Assembly (NCBI GenBank): GCA_963837695.1
Contig: CAWINZ010000005.1
Span: 930,001 to 994,000 of the forward strand
Direction: 5' to 3'
Origin: VRUE01 sp963837695
Lineage (GTDB): Bacteria > Actinomycetota > Thermoleophilia > Solirubrobacterales > 70-9
Length of the DNA stretch: 64,000 nucleotides
Shown: in pieces, positions 1-7,896 of the stretch
Layout: every line of letters begins with the position of its first letter
Numbering within the stretch: the first letter of the stretch is position 1
The notes under the pieces: generated by a model
The model's database searches: none
The model's input: the letters and a program-made list of their open reading frames with translations, nothing else
Told to the model about the DNA's origin: nothing
Translations under genes and position numbers: made by a program

Positions 1-1
1 C

Positions 2-601
2 TACCTCGACGCGATCGTGATCCGCTCCGGCTCCCACGAGGCCGTCGCCGAGTTGGCCGCCGGGGCCGAGGTGCCGGTCATCAACGCGCTCACCCCGCTC
101 CACCACCCCTGTCAGGCGCTTGCCGACCTGCTCACCCTGCGCGAGCGCTTCGGCGACCTGCACGGGCTGCGCCTCGCCTACGTCGGCGACGGCAACAATG
201 TCGCCCGCTCGCTGGCGATCGCCTGCGAGCTCGCCGACGTCGAGCTGACAGTCGCCGCGCCGCCCGGCTGCCAGCTCGAGCAGGGGCACGGCGTCAAGCT
301 CACCGAGGACCCGCGCCTCGCCGTCTCCGGCGCCGACGCGATCTACACCGACGTCTGGGTCAGCATGGGGGACGAGGAGGAGGCCGAGCGCCGCCGGGCC
401 GACCTCACCCCATTCCGCGTCGACGCCGACCTGCTCGGCGCGGCCAAGGACGGCGCGGTCGTCCTGCACTGCCTGCCCGCCCACCCCGGCGAGGAGATCG
501 CCGCCGACGTCCTCTACGGCCCGCGCTCCGCCGTCTGGGACCAGGCTGAGAACCGCCTCCACACGCAGAAGGCGCTGCTGCGTACGCTGCTCAGCGAGTA
601 G
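2..601 (+). CDS. argF: Ornithine carbamoyltransferase, C-terminal part (5' truncated by window)
   Basis: Transfers the carbamoyl group from carbamoyl phosphate to ornithine, giving citrulline in cytoplasmic arginine synthesis. The frame is open from the window edge, so the N-terminal carbamoyl-phosphate domain with its STRT motif lies outside. What remains shows HPCQALADLLT (carbamoyl-phosphate contact), DGNNVARS of the ornithine domain, and the HCLPAH signature with the Cys that closes on ornithine, then DQAENR near the end. About 199 codons are visible, roughly two thirds of a normal 300-330 aa enzyme. The HCLP motif separates it from aspartate carbamoyltransferase. The stop is 2 bp from the lgt start, so the two are probably co-transcribed. 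Confidence 0.95.
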   Translation, partial: YLDAIVIRSGSHEAVAELAAGAEVPVINALTPLHHPCQALADLLTLRERFGDLHGLRLAYVGDGNNVARSLAIACELADVELTVAAPPGCQLEQGHGVKLTEDPRLAVSGADAIYTDVWVSMGDEEEAERRRADLTPFRVDADLLGAAKDGAVVLHCLPAHPGEEIAADVLYGPRSAVWDQAENRLHTQKALLRTLLSE

Positions 602-603
602 GC

Positions 604-1392
604 GTGTACCCGGAGCTCAATCTCGGCCCGCTGACCCTGCAGACCTTCGGCCTGATGTTCGCCCTCGCCTTCCTCGCCGCCGGGGCGCTGATCGCGAAGC
701 GGTTGAAGGAGATCGGCAAGCCGGTCGACTGGGCCTATGAGATCGGTTTCGCCGCCCTGATCGGCGGCGTCGTCGGCTCGCGCCTCTACTTCGTCGTCCA
801 GAACTACGACAGCGTCAAGGACGATCTGCTCGGCAACCTCTTCGGCGGCTCGGGACTGGTCTGGTACGGCGGCGCGATCGGTGGCGCCCTGGCCGTCCTC
901 GCCTGGGCCTGGTACCGCGACTTCCTCCGCCTTGCCCTGCTCGATCTGGTGGCGCCGGCGCTCGCCCTCGGCTACGCGATCGGCCGCATCGGCTGCCAGC
1001 TCTCCGGCGACGGCGACTACGGCAAGCCGTGGAACGGGCCCTGGGCGATGTCTTACCCAGATGGCACCGTCCCCACCGATCGCACCGTCCACCCGACGCC
1101 GATCTACGAGACGCTGGCGATGGGTCTGGGTGCCTGGATGCTGTGGCAGCTGCGCGACCGTTTCCGTGCCGGTGTGCTGTTCGCGGCCTACCTCGTCTAT
1201 GCCGGCGCCGAGCGCTTCCTGGTCGAGTTCCTCAGGCGCAACAGCGAGGCCGCACTCGGCCTGACCGGCCCCCAGCTGGAGAGCCTTGCAATGATGCTCG
1301 CTGGCGTGCTCTGGATCTGTGTGGTCAGACAGCGATACGGGACCCTGTCTCGCGGAGCCGCTGTTAATCTTGCACAAAATACTTTGAGTTAA
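604..1392 (+). CDS. lgt: Prolipoprotein diacylglyceryl transferase
   Basis: Integral membrane enzyme that moves diacylglycerol from phosphatidylglycerol to the lipobox Cys of prolipoproteins, the first step of lipoprotein maturation. The 262-aa product has about seven hydrophobic segments. The Lgt signature is at residues 127-140 (GRIGCQLSGDGDYG), followed by HPTPIYE (163-169) and ERFLVEFLR (203-211). In this family the usual Asn of GRxGN is often Cys in Gram-positive groups, as here. The start is GTG, 2 bp after the argF stop; no ATG lies nearby in frame and the N-terminus begins directly with YPELNLGPL, as in homologues. Confidence 0.93.
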   Translation: MYPELNLGPLTLQTFGLMFALAFLAAGALIAKRLKEIGKPVDWAYEIGFAALIGGVVGSRLYFVVQNYDSVKDDLLGNLFGGSGLVWYGGAIGGALAVLAWAWYRDFLRLALLDLVAPALALGYAIGRIGCQLSGDGDYGKPWNGPWAMSYPDGTVPTDRTVHPTPIYETLAMGLGAWMLWQLRDRFRAGVLFAAYLVYAGAERFLVEFLRRNSEAALGLTGPQLESLAMMLAGVLWICVVRQRYGTLSRGAAVNLAQNTLS

Positions 1393-1409
1393 ACGAGGAG
1401 GTGAGTGGA

Positions 1410-2255
1410 GTGGACGCAGTGGAGACCGGTAGCGGGGAAGGCTCGTCCGCCGCGACGGTCGGCGAGCTGCTCGACACCGCGACGGAGACGATTGCGGCGG
1501 CGGGTTGCGAGGACCCTGCCGGCGACGCCGCGGCGCTTGTCGCCAACGCGCTCGAGATCAGCGTCGAGGAGCTTTCGCGCGACGGCTCCGGGGAGGCTTC
1601 GCCGCAGGTCGTCGCGGCGATCGAGGCCGCGGTTGCCCGCCGCGCCGATCATGAGCCGCTTGCCTACGTGCTCGAACGCGCCCCCTTCCGCGGCCTCCAG
1701 ATCCATGTCGACCCGCGCGTGCTCTGGCCGCGCCGCGAGACCGAGCTGCTGGTCGAGGTCGGGACCGAACTGCCACAGGGCGCCCGCGTGCACGAGGTCG
1801 GGACCGGCTCGGGCGCGATCTCCCTGGCGCTGCTGTCCGAGCGCCCGGACCTGCGCATCACCGCCTCGGATCTTTCGCCCGAAGCGGCCGAAGCCGCCCG
1901 CGAGAACGCCGAGCGCCTCGGCCTCGAGCTCGAGGTCACGGTCGCCGAAGGCCTGCCCGACGGGCTGGAGGACGTCGACCTCGTGATCGCCAACCTGCCC
2001 TACGTCACCGACGAGACGATCGACGAGCGCTCGCCAGAGATCAAGCGCGAGCCGCGGATCGCCGTCACCGGCAACTGCGGGGCGGACGGCCTGGGTGTGA
2101 TCCGCGGCCTGATCGAGGAAACGCCGAGCGGCTGGAAGCTTGCGATGGAGCACGACACGCACCACGGGCCGGCAATGCGCGAGATGCTGCGCGACGCGCG
2201 GACGCTGACCGACTACATGGACGGCGAGCGTGTCACCGTTGGCACCGCTCCCTGA
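1410..2255 (+). CDS. prmC: Peptide chain release factor N5-glutamine methyltransferase
   Basis: SAM-dependent methyltransferase that methylates the Gln of the GGQ loop in release factors RF1/RF2. The protein has an N-terminal helical domain, then RRETELL (usual RPETE), the SAM motif EVGTGSGAI (about residues 129-137) and NLPY (195-198), the variant of the NPPY active-site motif. A GTG at 1401 is also in frame, but it lies inside the strong Shine-Dalgarno GAGGAGGTGAG (1395-1405). The GTG at 1410 has correct spacing to it and is preferred, giving 281 aa. It lies 17 bp after lgt in the same orientation. Confidence 0.9.
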   Translation: MDAVETGSGEGSSAATVGELLDTATETIAAAGCEDPAGDAAALVANALEISVEELSRDGSGEASPQVVAAIEAAVARRADHEPLAYVLERAPFRGLQIHVDPRVLWPRRETELLVEVGTELPQGARVHEVGTGSGAISLALLSERPDLRITASDLSPEAAEAARENAERLGLELEVTVAEGLPDGLEDVDLVIANLPYVTDETIDERSPEIKREPRIAVTGNCGADGLGVIRGLIEETPSGWKLAMEHDTHHGPAMREMLRDARTLTDYMDGERVTVGTAP

Positions 2256-2289
2256 GCGCGACTTTCGCGATCAGCTATACGGTTGAGCC

Positions 2290-3795
2290 ATGGCTGACTC
2301 GACCACGCGCGCTGAGGCCGCCGCCGGCGACACCGAGGCCCAGCGCCTCGCAAAGGCCGAGCGCCTGCGGGCGGAAGGGATAGACCCTTACCCCTTCTCA
2401 TTTCCAGATCGCGACAGGATTGAGGGCGTCCTCGAGGCGCACGACCCCGCCGAGCTGGGCGAGGGTGAGCATCGCGAGTTCTCCTACCGGATCGCCGGCC
2501 GGGTGACCGGCCAGCGTGGCCACGGCAAGACGACCTTCTTCGACGTCCGCGACCTGACCGGCACGATCCAGGCCTACGCCCGCGTCGACGCTCTCGGCCA
2601 GGACGCGTTCGACCGGATCGAAGAACTCGATATCGGCGACCTGGTCGGGGTCGAGGGCGATCTCTACGTGACCAAGCGCGGTCAGCTGGCGATCGAGGTG
2701 CGCGAGTGCACGCTGCTGGCCAAGGCATTGCGCGACCCGCCCGACCTCTTCCACGGCATCTCCGACCCGGAGGTCCGCTACCGCCAGCGCGAGCTCGACC
2801 TGATGGCGAACGAGCGCTCGCGGGAGATCTTCCAGCTGCGCGCCAAGGTGGTCAAGGCGATCCGCGACCACCTCGACGAGCGCGACTACGTCGAGCTGGA
2901 AACGCCGATCCTGCAGCGGATGACCGGCGGCGCCGCGGCGCGCCCGTTCAAAACCCACCACAACGCGCTCGACCGCCACCTCTTCCTGCGGATCGCGACC
3001 GAGCTGTACTTGAAGCGGGCGATCGTCGGCGGCTTCGAGAACGTCTACGAGCTGGGCAAGTTCTTCCGCAACGAGGGGATGTCGCCCCAGCACAATCCCG
3101 AGTTCACGATGCTCGAGTGGTTCGTCAGCGGCGTCGACTACCACGGCGTGATGGACGTCGCGGAGGGGATCGTCTCCGACGTCGCCCAGCGCGTCCTGGG
3201 CACGACCAAGGTCGAGCGCGACGGCGAGACGATCGACCTGGCATCGCCCTGGCCGCGGCTGCGGCTGCAGGACCTGCTGCTTGAGGAGACCGGCGTCGAC
3301 ATCACCAAGGCCAGCCGCGACGAGCTGGCCGAGATCGCCGGCGAGGACGCCGAGCCCGACGACGACTGGGCGGCGCTGGTCGACACCCTGCAGGGCAAGC
3401 TGATCGAGCCGAAGCTGATCCAGCCGACTTTCATCATCGACCTACCGCTGGCGATCTGGCCGCTGGTCAAGCCGGTCCCCGAGCATCCGCAGCTGCTCGC
3501 GGCGTCCTTCGACGGGATCGTCGCCGGGATGGAGATCACCGGCGGCGGCACCGACGTCAACGACCCGATCGAACAGCGCCGCCACTTCGTCGAACAGCGC
3601 GAACGGCAGGAGTCGGGGGCGGAGGAGACGCCGCACGAGCACGACGAGGAGTTTGTGCGTGCGCTCGAATACGGGATGCTGACGGCGAGCGGCTCCGGCC
3701 TCGGCGTCGACCGCCTGATGATGATCCTCAGCGGCGCCACGACCCTGCGCGACGTGATCCTCTTCCCCTCGATGCGCGAGGCAGCCGACTCCTGA
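2290..3795 (+). CDS. lysS: Lysine--tRNA ligase, class II
   Basis: Charges tRNA-Lys with lysine in the cytoplasm. The 501-aa protein has the N-terminal OB-fold anticodon-binding domain (GQRGHGKTTFFDVRD) followed by the three class II motifs: motif 1 around the segment ending YVELETPIL, motif 2 FRNEGMSPQHNPEFTMLEW, and motif 3 GSGLGVDRLMM near the C-terminus. Length and motifs match bacterial LysRS. The start is ATG with nothing better upstream. The first 20 residues are a low-complexity Ala/Glu extension. The gene is followed by an inverted repeat and faces the cation-efflux gene. Confidence 0.95.
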   Translation: MADSTTRAEAAAGDTEAQRLAKAERLRAEGIDPYPFSFPDRDRIEGVLEAHDPAELGEGEHREFSYRIAGRVTGQRGHGKTTFFDVRDLTGTIQAYARVDALGQDAFDRIEELDIGDLVGVEGDLYVTKRGQLAIEVRECTLLAKALRDPPDLFHGISDPEVRYRQRELDLMANERSREIFQLRAKVVKAIRDHLDERDYVELETPILQRMTGGAAARPFKTHHNALDRHLFLRIATELYLKRAIVGGFENVYELGKFFRNEGMSPQHNPEFTMLEWFVSGVDYHGVMDVAEGIVSDVAQRVLGTTKVERDGETIDLASPWPRLRLQDLLLEETGVDITKASRDELAEIAGEDAEPDDDWAALVDTLQGKLIEPKLIQPTFIIDLPLAIWPLVKPVPEHPQLLAASFDGIVAGMEITGGGTDVNDPIEQRRHFVEQRERQESGAEETPHEHDEEFVRALEYGMLTASGSGLGVDRLMMILSGATTLRDVILFPSMREAADS

Positions 3796-3802
3796 ACCAC
3801 CC

Positions 3803-3851
3803 GCCGACGGGCCGAAAACCGGCCTATATCACCGGAAATAGGCCCGTCGGC
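3803..3851. repeat. Intergenic palindrome, copy 1 of a dispersed element
   Basis: Outer arms GCCGACGGGCC / GGCCCGTCGGC pair perfectly over 11 bp and the interior is imperfect. The left 20 nt (GCCGACGGGCCGAAAACCGG) is identical to the left arm of the palindrome at 38733-38781. It sits between the convergent lysS and cation-efflux genes, so it may also act as a bidirectional terminator, though no T-run follows. Confidence 0.8.
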
Positions 3852-3853
3852 TG

Positions 3854-4756
3854 TCAGTTTTCGATCTGGACCAGCTGCTTGGGCTGGTGCTCTACCTGGA
3901 GCGTGGTGTGGTGGATGCCGAACTCGCGCTCGATCAGCTCGCTCAGCTCGAGGCGGGCGCGGTGGCAGTCGGCGTCGGGCTCGACGGTGACGTGCGCCGA
4001 GAGGGCTGGGAACTCGGAGGTGACCTCCCAGACGTGCAGGTCGTGAACCTCGACGATCCCCGTTTGGGCGGCCATCAGCCGGCCGATCCGATCCGGGTCG
4101 ATGCCTTTGGGCGAGGCCTCGAGGAAGATCCGGCCCGATTCGCGCAGCAGGCCGGAGGCCGAGCGCAGCATCAGGCCGGCGACCAGCAGCGAGGCGATCG
4201 CGTCGGCCCGGTCGAAGCCGGTCAGCAGGATCACCGCGGCGGCGACCGCAGTGCCGACAAAGGCGTAGAGGTCGGTGAGGAGGTGCTGGAAGCTGCCCTC
4301 GACGTTGAGGCTCTGGCGGTTGGCCTTGGCCAGCGTCGCGGTGGCGGCGAGGTTGACGACGATGCCCGCCAGGGCGACGGCAAGGACGAGCCCCCCGTCG
4401 ACCCCGGGCGGGTCGATCAGGCGGCGCACGCCCTCGATCGCAATGATCGTCGCCAGCACCAGCAGGGTGATGCCGTTCGCCTGGGCGGAGAGGATCTCGA
4501 CCCGTTTGAAGCCGAAGGTCATGCGGCCTTCGGCGGGGCGGGCGGCGAGGCGGATCGCGACCAGTGAGAGGCCGATCGCGGCCGCGTCGGTGAGCATGTG
4601 CGCCGCATCGGAGAGCAGTGCCAGCGAGTTGGCGAGGATCCCGGTCACCACCTCGGCAGCCATGAAGCCGAGGATCAGGACCAGGGCGATCGTCAGCTTG
4701 CCGCGGTCGGCGTCGGCGGAGGCGCCGTGGCTGTGGCCCGCGTGGGAGTGACTCAT
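3854..4756 (-). CDS. Cation diffusion facilitator family transporter (CzcD-like)
   Basis: Proton-coupled efflux of Zn2+ or a related divalent metal across the cytoplasmic membrane. The 300-aa protein has a His-rich N-terminus (HSHAGHSHG), six hydrophobic segments, and the paired metal-binding HxxxD motifs in TM2 (SDAAHMLTD) and TM5 (SFQHLLTD). A cytoplasmic C-terminal domain (about residues 205-300) carries further His residues (HDLHVWE, FGIHHTTLQVEHQ) as in CDF dimerisation domains. Substrate cannot be fixed from sequence; the HD-HD set fits Zn/Co/Cd. It is 31 bp downstream of the SDR gene on the same strand. The start is the ATG opening MSHSHAG. Confidence 0.92.
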   Translation of the reverse strand: MSHSHAGHSHGASADADRGKLTIALVLILGFMAAEVVTGILANSLALLSDAAHMLTDAAAIGLSLVAIRLAARPAEGRMTFGFKRVEILSAQANGITLLVLATIIAIEGVRRLIDPPGVDGGLVLAVALAGIVVNLAATATLAKANRQSLNVEGSFQHLLTDLYAFVGTAVAAAVILLTGFDRADAIASLLVAGLMLRSASGLLRESGRIFLEASPKGIDPDRIGRLMAAQTGIVEVHDLHVWEVTSEFPALSAHVTVEPDADCHRARLELSELIEREFGIHHTTLQVEHQPKQLVQIEN

Positions 4757-4787
4757 CGCCCACCCATCCTAAGAGCCGCGGCGCGGT

Positions 4788-5555
4788 TCAGAAAGCCGCG
4801 TGGAGCATGCCGCCGTCGATCGGGATCACCGTGCCGGTGATGTAGGCGGCGCGCTCGGAGCAGAGGAAGGCGACCAGGTCGCCGTACTCCTCGGGCCGGC
4901 CGAGGCGCCCGGCGGGCACGTCGCGCTGGGCGGCGGCCTGCGCGGCCTCGATCGAGCCGTAGTTGGAGGCGAGGCGCTCGGTGGCGAAGCGGCCGGTTGC
5001 GACGGTGTTGACGGTGATCCCGTCCGCGGCGACCTCGCGTGAGAGGGTCTTGAGGAAGCCGACCGCGGCCATGCGGTGGGTGTTGGAGAGGTTGAGACCG
5101 GCGATCGGCTCGCGGGTCGAGCTGGAGCCGACGTTGACGACCCGCCCCCAGCCGCGTTCCTGCATGCCGGGGACGGTGGCGCCGGCGAGCACGCGCGGGG
5201 CGAGGACGAGCGAGCGGTAGGCGAGCTGCCAGTCGTCCGTCGGGTGCATGAGTGAGGTGCCGAGCGGCGGCCCGCCCGTGTTGGTGACGAGGATGTCGAT
5301 CGGCCCCACCGCGGCCTCGACCTCGGCCGGCAGCTCGGCGAGGCGATCGAGGTCGGCCGCGTCGGCGACGAAGGGGGAGACGTCGCCCTCGATCGTCGCG
5401 GCCGCCTCCTCGGCCCGCCCCCGCGAGCGGCTGGTGACGGCGACGCGCGCGCCTTCGCGGGCGAGCGCCGCGGCGATCCCCTGCCCGATCCCCTGGCTGG
5501 CGCCCATCACCAGCGCAACCCGCCCGTTCAGACCGAGGTCCACGCCCGCCGCCAA
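4788..5555 (-). CDS. SDR family oxidoreductase with atypical catalytic site
   Basis: A 255-aa Rossmann-fold protein of the short-chain dehydrogenase superfamily. NAD(P)-binding GASQGIGQGIA is near residue 19, NTGG follows about 70 residues later, and the catalytic Ser region (NVGSSS) is present. The expected YxxxK is replaced by LSNTHRMA, so both Tyr and Lys are missing. Other SDRs with LSNxxR at this place form a recognised 3-oxoacyl-ACP-reductase-like branch, so this is probably a subfamily trait rather than decay. C-terminal PIDGG is typical of FabG-like SDRs. Substrate unknown. Upstream on the opposite strand is tRNA-Glu. Confidence 0.88.
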   Translation of the reverse strand: MAAGVDLGLNGRVALVMGASQGIGQGIAAALAREGARVAVTSRSRGRAEEAAATIEGDVSPFVADAADLDRLAELPAEVEAAVGPIDILVTNTGGPPLGTSLMHPTDDWQLAYRSLVLAPRVLAGATVPGMQERGWGRVVNVGSSSTREPIAGLNLSNTHRMAAVGFLKTLSREVAADGITVNTVATGRFATERLASNYGSIEAAQAAAQRDVPAGRLGRPEEYGDLVAFLCSERAAYITGTVIPIDGGMLHAAF

Positions 5556-5594
5556 TGCTCGAACAGCTTCACGCCGATAAAGTAACCGAGCAGG

Positions 5595-5690
5595 GCGCCC
5601 GTAGCTCAGTGGTCAACGGTCCCTTCACGGGGACCAAAGAGCGCCGGTCTTTCAAGCCGGAGGTCGCGAGTTCGATTCTCGTCGGGCGCA
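5595..5690 (+). tRNA. tRNA-Glu (TTC) with an enlarged D-loop
   Basis: Acceptor GCGCCCG / CGGGCGC, anticodon stem with loop CTTTCAA giving anticodon TTC, T-arm GCGAG-TTCGATT-CTCGT and discriminator A; no CCA is encoded. The D-stem GCTC / GAGC encloses a 31-nt loop instead of the usual 8-11. This loop holds its own 6-bp hairpin GGTCCC / GGGACC (618-623 with 630-635 of 5 kb). The inserted hairpin resembles a Glu anticodon arm itself. Total length is 96 nt. Whether the molecule is functional, or whether a normal tRNA-Glu exists elsewhere, cannot be seen here. Confidence 0.8.
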
Positions 5691-5954
5691 TTGGGGGAGG
5701 TTCCGGCAGGTGCCGGGCTATTCCCATGCCAGAGCCGATTGCCCGGCTCGCGCCTCGAATCCCGTTCCGCGCCCTTCCGAGCCATTCCGAGGTGTTCCGC
5801 GAGGTCGTGGTCGCATCCTGGTCTCATTTTCGCTTGCTGCGAGCTTGGCGAGATCGCCCATCGAGACGCCGAGGGCGTCAGCAATGTCGCTGACGGTGGC
5901 TGAGCGAGCCGTCCTGGCATTCCTGATCGGCTAGTTTCGTATTACAATTCCTCC

Positions 5955-6190
5955 GTGGAGATCCATTCGTCGGCACGAAAACACGGTGTTGCCGACGTGG
6001 ACATCGAGCATGCGACGGACAACGCAATGAGCATCGACGACCAAGACAACGACACTCGGCTGTATCTCGGACCAGCTCGCAATGGCGAGATTCTTGAGGT
6101 CGTCACGCTCGTTCGTGGCGATGGGTCCGAGCTGGCGATCCCGCGATGAAGATGAGGCCGAAGTACTTGCGACTTCTACCGGGAGATTGA
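5955..6190 (+). pseudogene. Small toxin-like gene of a toxin/antitoxin pair, frameshifted near its end
   Basis: Starts GTG and encodes ARKHGVADVDIEHA, then DDTRLYLGP, ILEVV and DGSELAI, the pattern of a small actinobacterial toxin-like family with a conserved MxMRPKYxRLLPG tail. In this copy the frame stops early (SELAIPR, stop at about 6149). A one-base deletion near 6141-6143, where ATC-CAC-GCG would be expected, throws the tail MKMRPKYLRLLPGD into another frame that ends at 6190, 2 bp before the antitoxin start. It is therefore probably inactive. The family function (RNase or other) is not established from sequence. Confidence 0.6.
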
Positions 6191-6192
6191 CG

Positions 6193-6474
6193 ATGGCGAG
6201 AAAGAAGACCCATGGCAAGACCGCCAGCGGCAAGCCGATCACCGACGATCTGATTGCCAAGCTGGCCGAGAAGGCGGAGACTGGTTACGACGTGGAGGAC
6301 ACGCTTCGTCGCCGGCCAGGCCGACCGACGATTGGCTCGGCTCCGGCGCGGGTGGAGTCTGTTCGTCTCGACCCAGAGCTGCGCGAAGCGCTTGATACAC
6401 GCGCCAAGCGCGACCATGAGGCAGCCTCCTCGGTTATCCGCAAGGCGCTCCGGCAATACCTGCAAGTGGGCTGA
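6193..6474 (+). CDS. Ribbon-helix-helix type antitoxin-like protein
   Basis: A 93-aa protein beginning MARKKTHGKTASGKP, with a central basic linker (RRRPGRPTIG) and a C-terminal ribbon-helix-helix segment: strand SVRLDPELREAL followed by helices ending VIRKALRQYL. Such proteins bind operator DNA and neutralise the toxin encoded just upstream. The start is the ATG at 6193, two bases after the restored toxin stop; an upstream extension in the same frame overlaps the toxin and is not used. With the toxin frameshifted, this antitoxin is probably an orphan. Confidence 0.7.
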   Translation: MARKKTHGKTASGKPITDDLIAKLAEKAETGYDVEDTLRRRPGRPTIGSAPARVESVRLDPELREALDTRAKRDHEAASSVIRKALRQYLQVG

Positions 6475-6561
6475 GGCAAGTCGAACTTGACTTTCGGTCG
6501 GAATGATCGCGCCGAACAGGTCGCATTCCGGTCACATAGCCGCCGTAAACGGCTCTAGCAA

Positions 6562-6616
6562 GCGCCCGTCCCCCAGCCTTTCAAGCCGAAGGTCGCGAGC
6601 AATGCCCGTCGGCGCA
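6562..6616 (+). pseudogene. Decayed partial copy of the tRNA-Glu gene
   Basis: GCGCCCGT, then a deletion, then CCTTTCAAGCCGAAGGTCGCGAG and a degraded T-arm ending TCGGCGCA. This mirrors the acceptor, anticodon arm, variable loop and 3' end of tRNA-Glu at 5595-5690. The D-arm is missing and the T-loop is scrambled. It looks like the far attachment site of an element that once integrated in the tRNA gene, now decayed. The toxin/antitoxin pair lies between the two copies. Confidence 0.65.
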
Positions 6617-6703
6617 TGGAGGTTGGGATAGCCGTTGGCAATGTGCCGGCGCTCTGGGATAGTTGAGCCAGGACCTACCGACGAGGCGAAGGGAGCGCGC
6701 CCG

Positions 6704-7465
6704 ATGAGCTTCAGGCGAAATTGGCGGACCAGGCTGTCGGCCTTGGTGTGCGCCGTGATGTTGGGCCTGTCCGCCCTCGCCGGCGACGCCTCCATCGTCG
6801 AGGCGGAAGGCATCGCGCCGATCGAGGGCGGCTGGGTGGCGACCACCTCGGCCGGCCTGCCGGTGAGCTTCGAAGTGAGGGAAGGCAATGTCCTCAATGC
6901 CCACTTCGGCTTCAGCTGGGGCTTCTGCGGCAACTACGAATCCCACCTTCCCAATATCGACCCGATCGACGCCGATGGCCACTGGAGCTTCCTCGACACG
7001 AGGGGGCAGACGATCGACGCGACGTTCGTCGCCTCGGACAAGGCCGAAGGCACGGTGGTCGCGGTCGAACGCCAGCTGCCGGGCTGCCCTCGCACGGAAG
7101 CCACCTTCGTCGCCGCGCCCGGCGAAATACCGCCCTACGTCAAGCCCCAGGTCTTCGCGGTGCAGAACGCGAAGACCGGCCACATCGCCAGGCGCCCGCA
7201 CGCAATCGTGCTCGGCGGCCGCAAGCACGGCTCCCTCTCTTTCCACGGCCTCAGGTGGCGTAGCTTCGGTGGCCGCAAGGCGTATGCGACCGGGAGGGCG
7301 CAAATCAGCGAGGGCGGCCAGAGGTGGAACCCGTGGGCCTCAGTGCGGCTCAGCTTCCTGATCGGAGACGGCCCCGACAAACGGATCTACTCGTTCGTCC
7401 GCTACGTGCTGCGCGGAGCCGTTCCACCCGGTTTCGCCCGCCACGGCTTTCGAGAAGTGCGCTGA
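6704..7465 (+). CDS. Secreted protein of unknown function
   Basis: A 253-aa protein with a classical signal peptide: basic NWRTR, a hydrophobic core around LSALVCAVMLGLSALAG, and a cleavage-type stretch before EAEGIAPIEGGW. The mature part has two Cys (GFCGNY, LPGC), an initial beta-rich region (VATTSAGLPVSFEVREG) and a basic C-terminal half (GGRKHGSLSF, GGRKAYATGRA). No catalytic motif is recognisable. The ATG at 6704 precedes the basic N-region; upstream ATGs in frame (6635) would add a non-hydrophobic extension that overlaps the tRNA remnant side. Confidence 0.7.
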   Translation: MSFRRNWRTRLSALVCAVMLGLSALAGDASIVEAEGIAPIEGGWVATTSAGLPVSFEVREGNVLNAHFGFSWGFCGNYESHLPNIDPIDADGHWSFLDTRGQTIDATFVASDKAEGTVVAVERQLPGCPRTEATFVAAPGEIPPYVKPQVFAVQNAKTGHIARRPHAIVLGGRKHGSLSFHGLRWRSFGGRKAYATGRAQISEGGQRWNPWASVRLSFLIGDGPDKRIYSFVRYVLRGAVPPGFARHGFREVR

Positions 7466-7507
7466 TCGGACCGGGCCGCTGGATTCTCGGCAACGGCAAC
7501 GGCGCCG

Positions 7508-7837
7508 CTAGGCGCGGCCGCCGCTAGGCCGAGGCAGGTAGGCGCACCAGACGGCGAAGATACCGACGGCAACCACCGCGCCGAGCCAGTGGGCGCCGAT
7601 CAGGACGAAGAGCACGCTGGGGATCCCCGCCAGCGCGGCGCGGACCAGAACGGGCGCCTCGGGCAGCCCCACGACCCGCGCCGTCAGCCAAGCGCAGAGC
7701 ATCCAGGCCAGCGGGCCGACCATCCAGCCCCAGCTTTCGAAGAACCCATGCGAGAAGACGAGCGCGAGCAGCACCGAGAGCACCGCCACCGCCACGACCT
7801 GCACCACCGCCACACGCCAGAGGATCTCCGAGTCCAT
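7508..7837 (-). CDS. Small integral membrane protein, unknown function
   Basis: A 109-aa, strongly hydrophobic protein with about three to four predicted transmembrane helices (residues about 9-28, 34-52, 67-82, 84-100) and short polar ends (PRPSGGRA). No known domain is recognised. It is convergent with the secreted protein gene ending at 7465 and lies just downstream of the SIMPL-domain gene on the same strand. Confidence 0.6.
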   Translation of the reverse strand: MDSEILWRVAVVQVVAVAVLSVLLALVFSHGFFESWGWMVGPLAWMLCAWLTARVVGLPEAPVLVRAALAGIPSVLFVLIGAHWLGAVVAVGIFAVWCAYLPRPSGGRA

Positions 7838-7896
7838 GCTGTCGATTCTGTCAGGCGATCGCTACTGGAGGGCGAAGACGACGTGGACGCTCGCCG

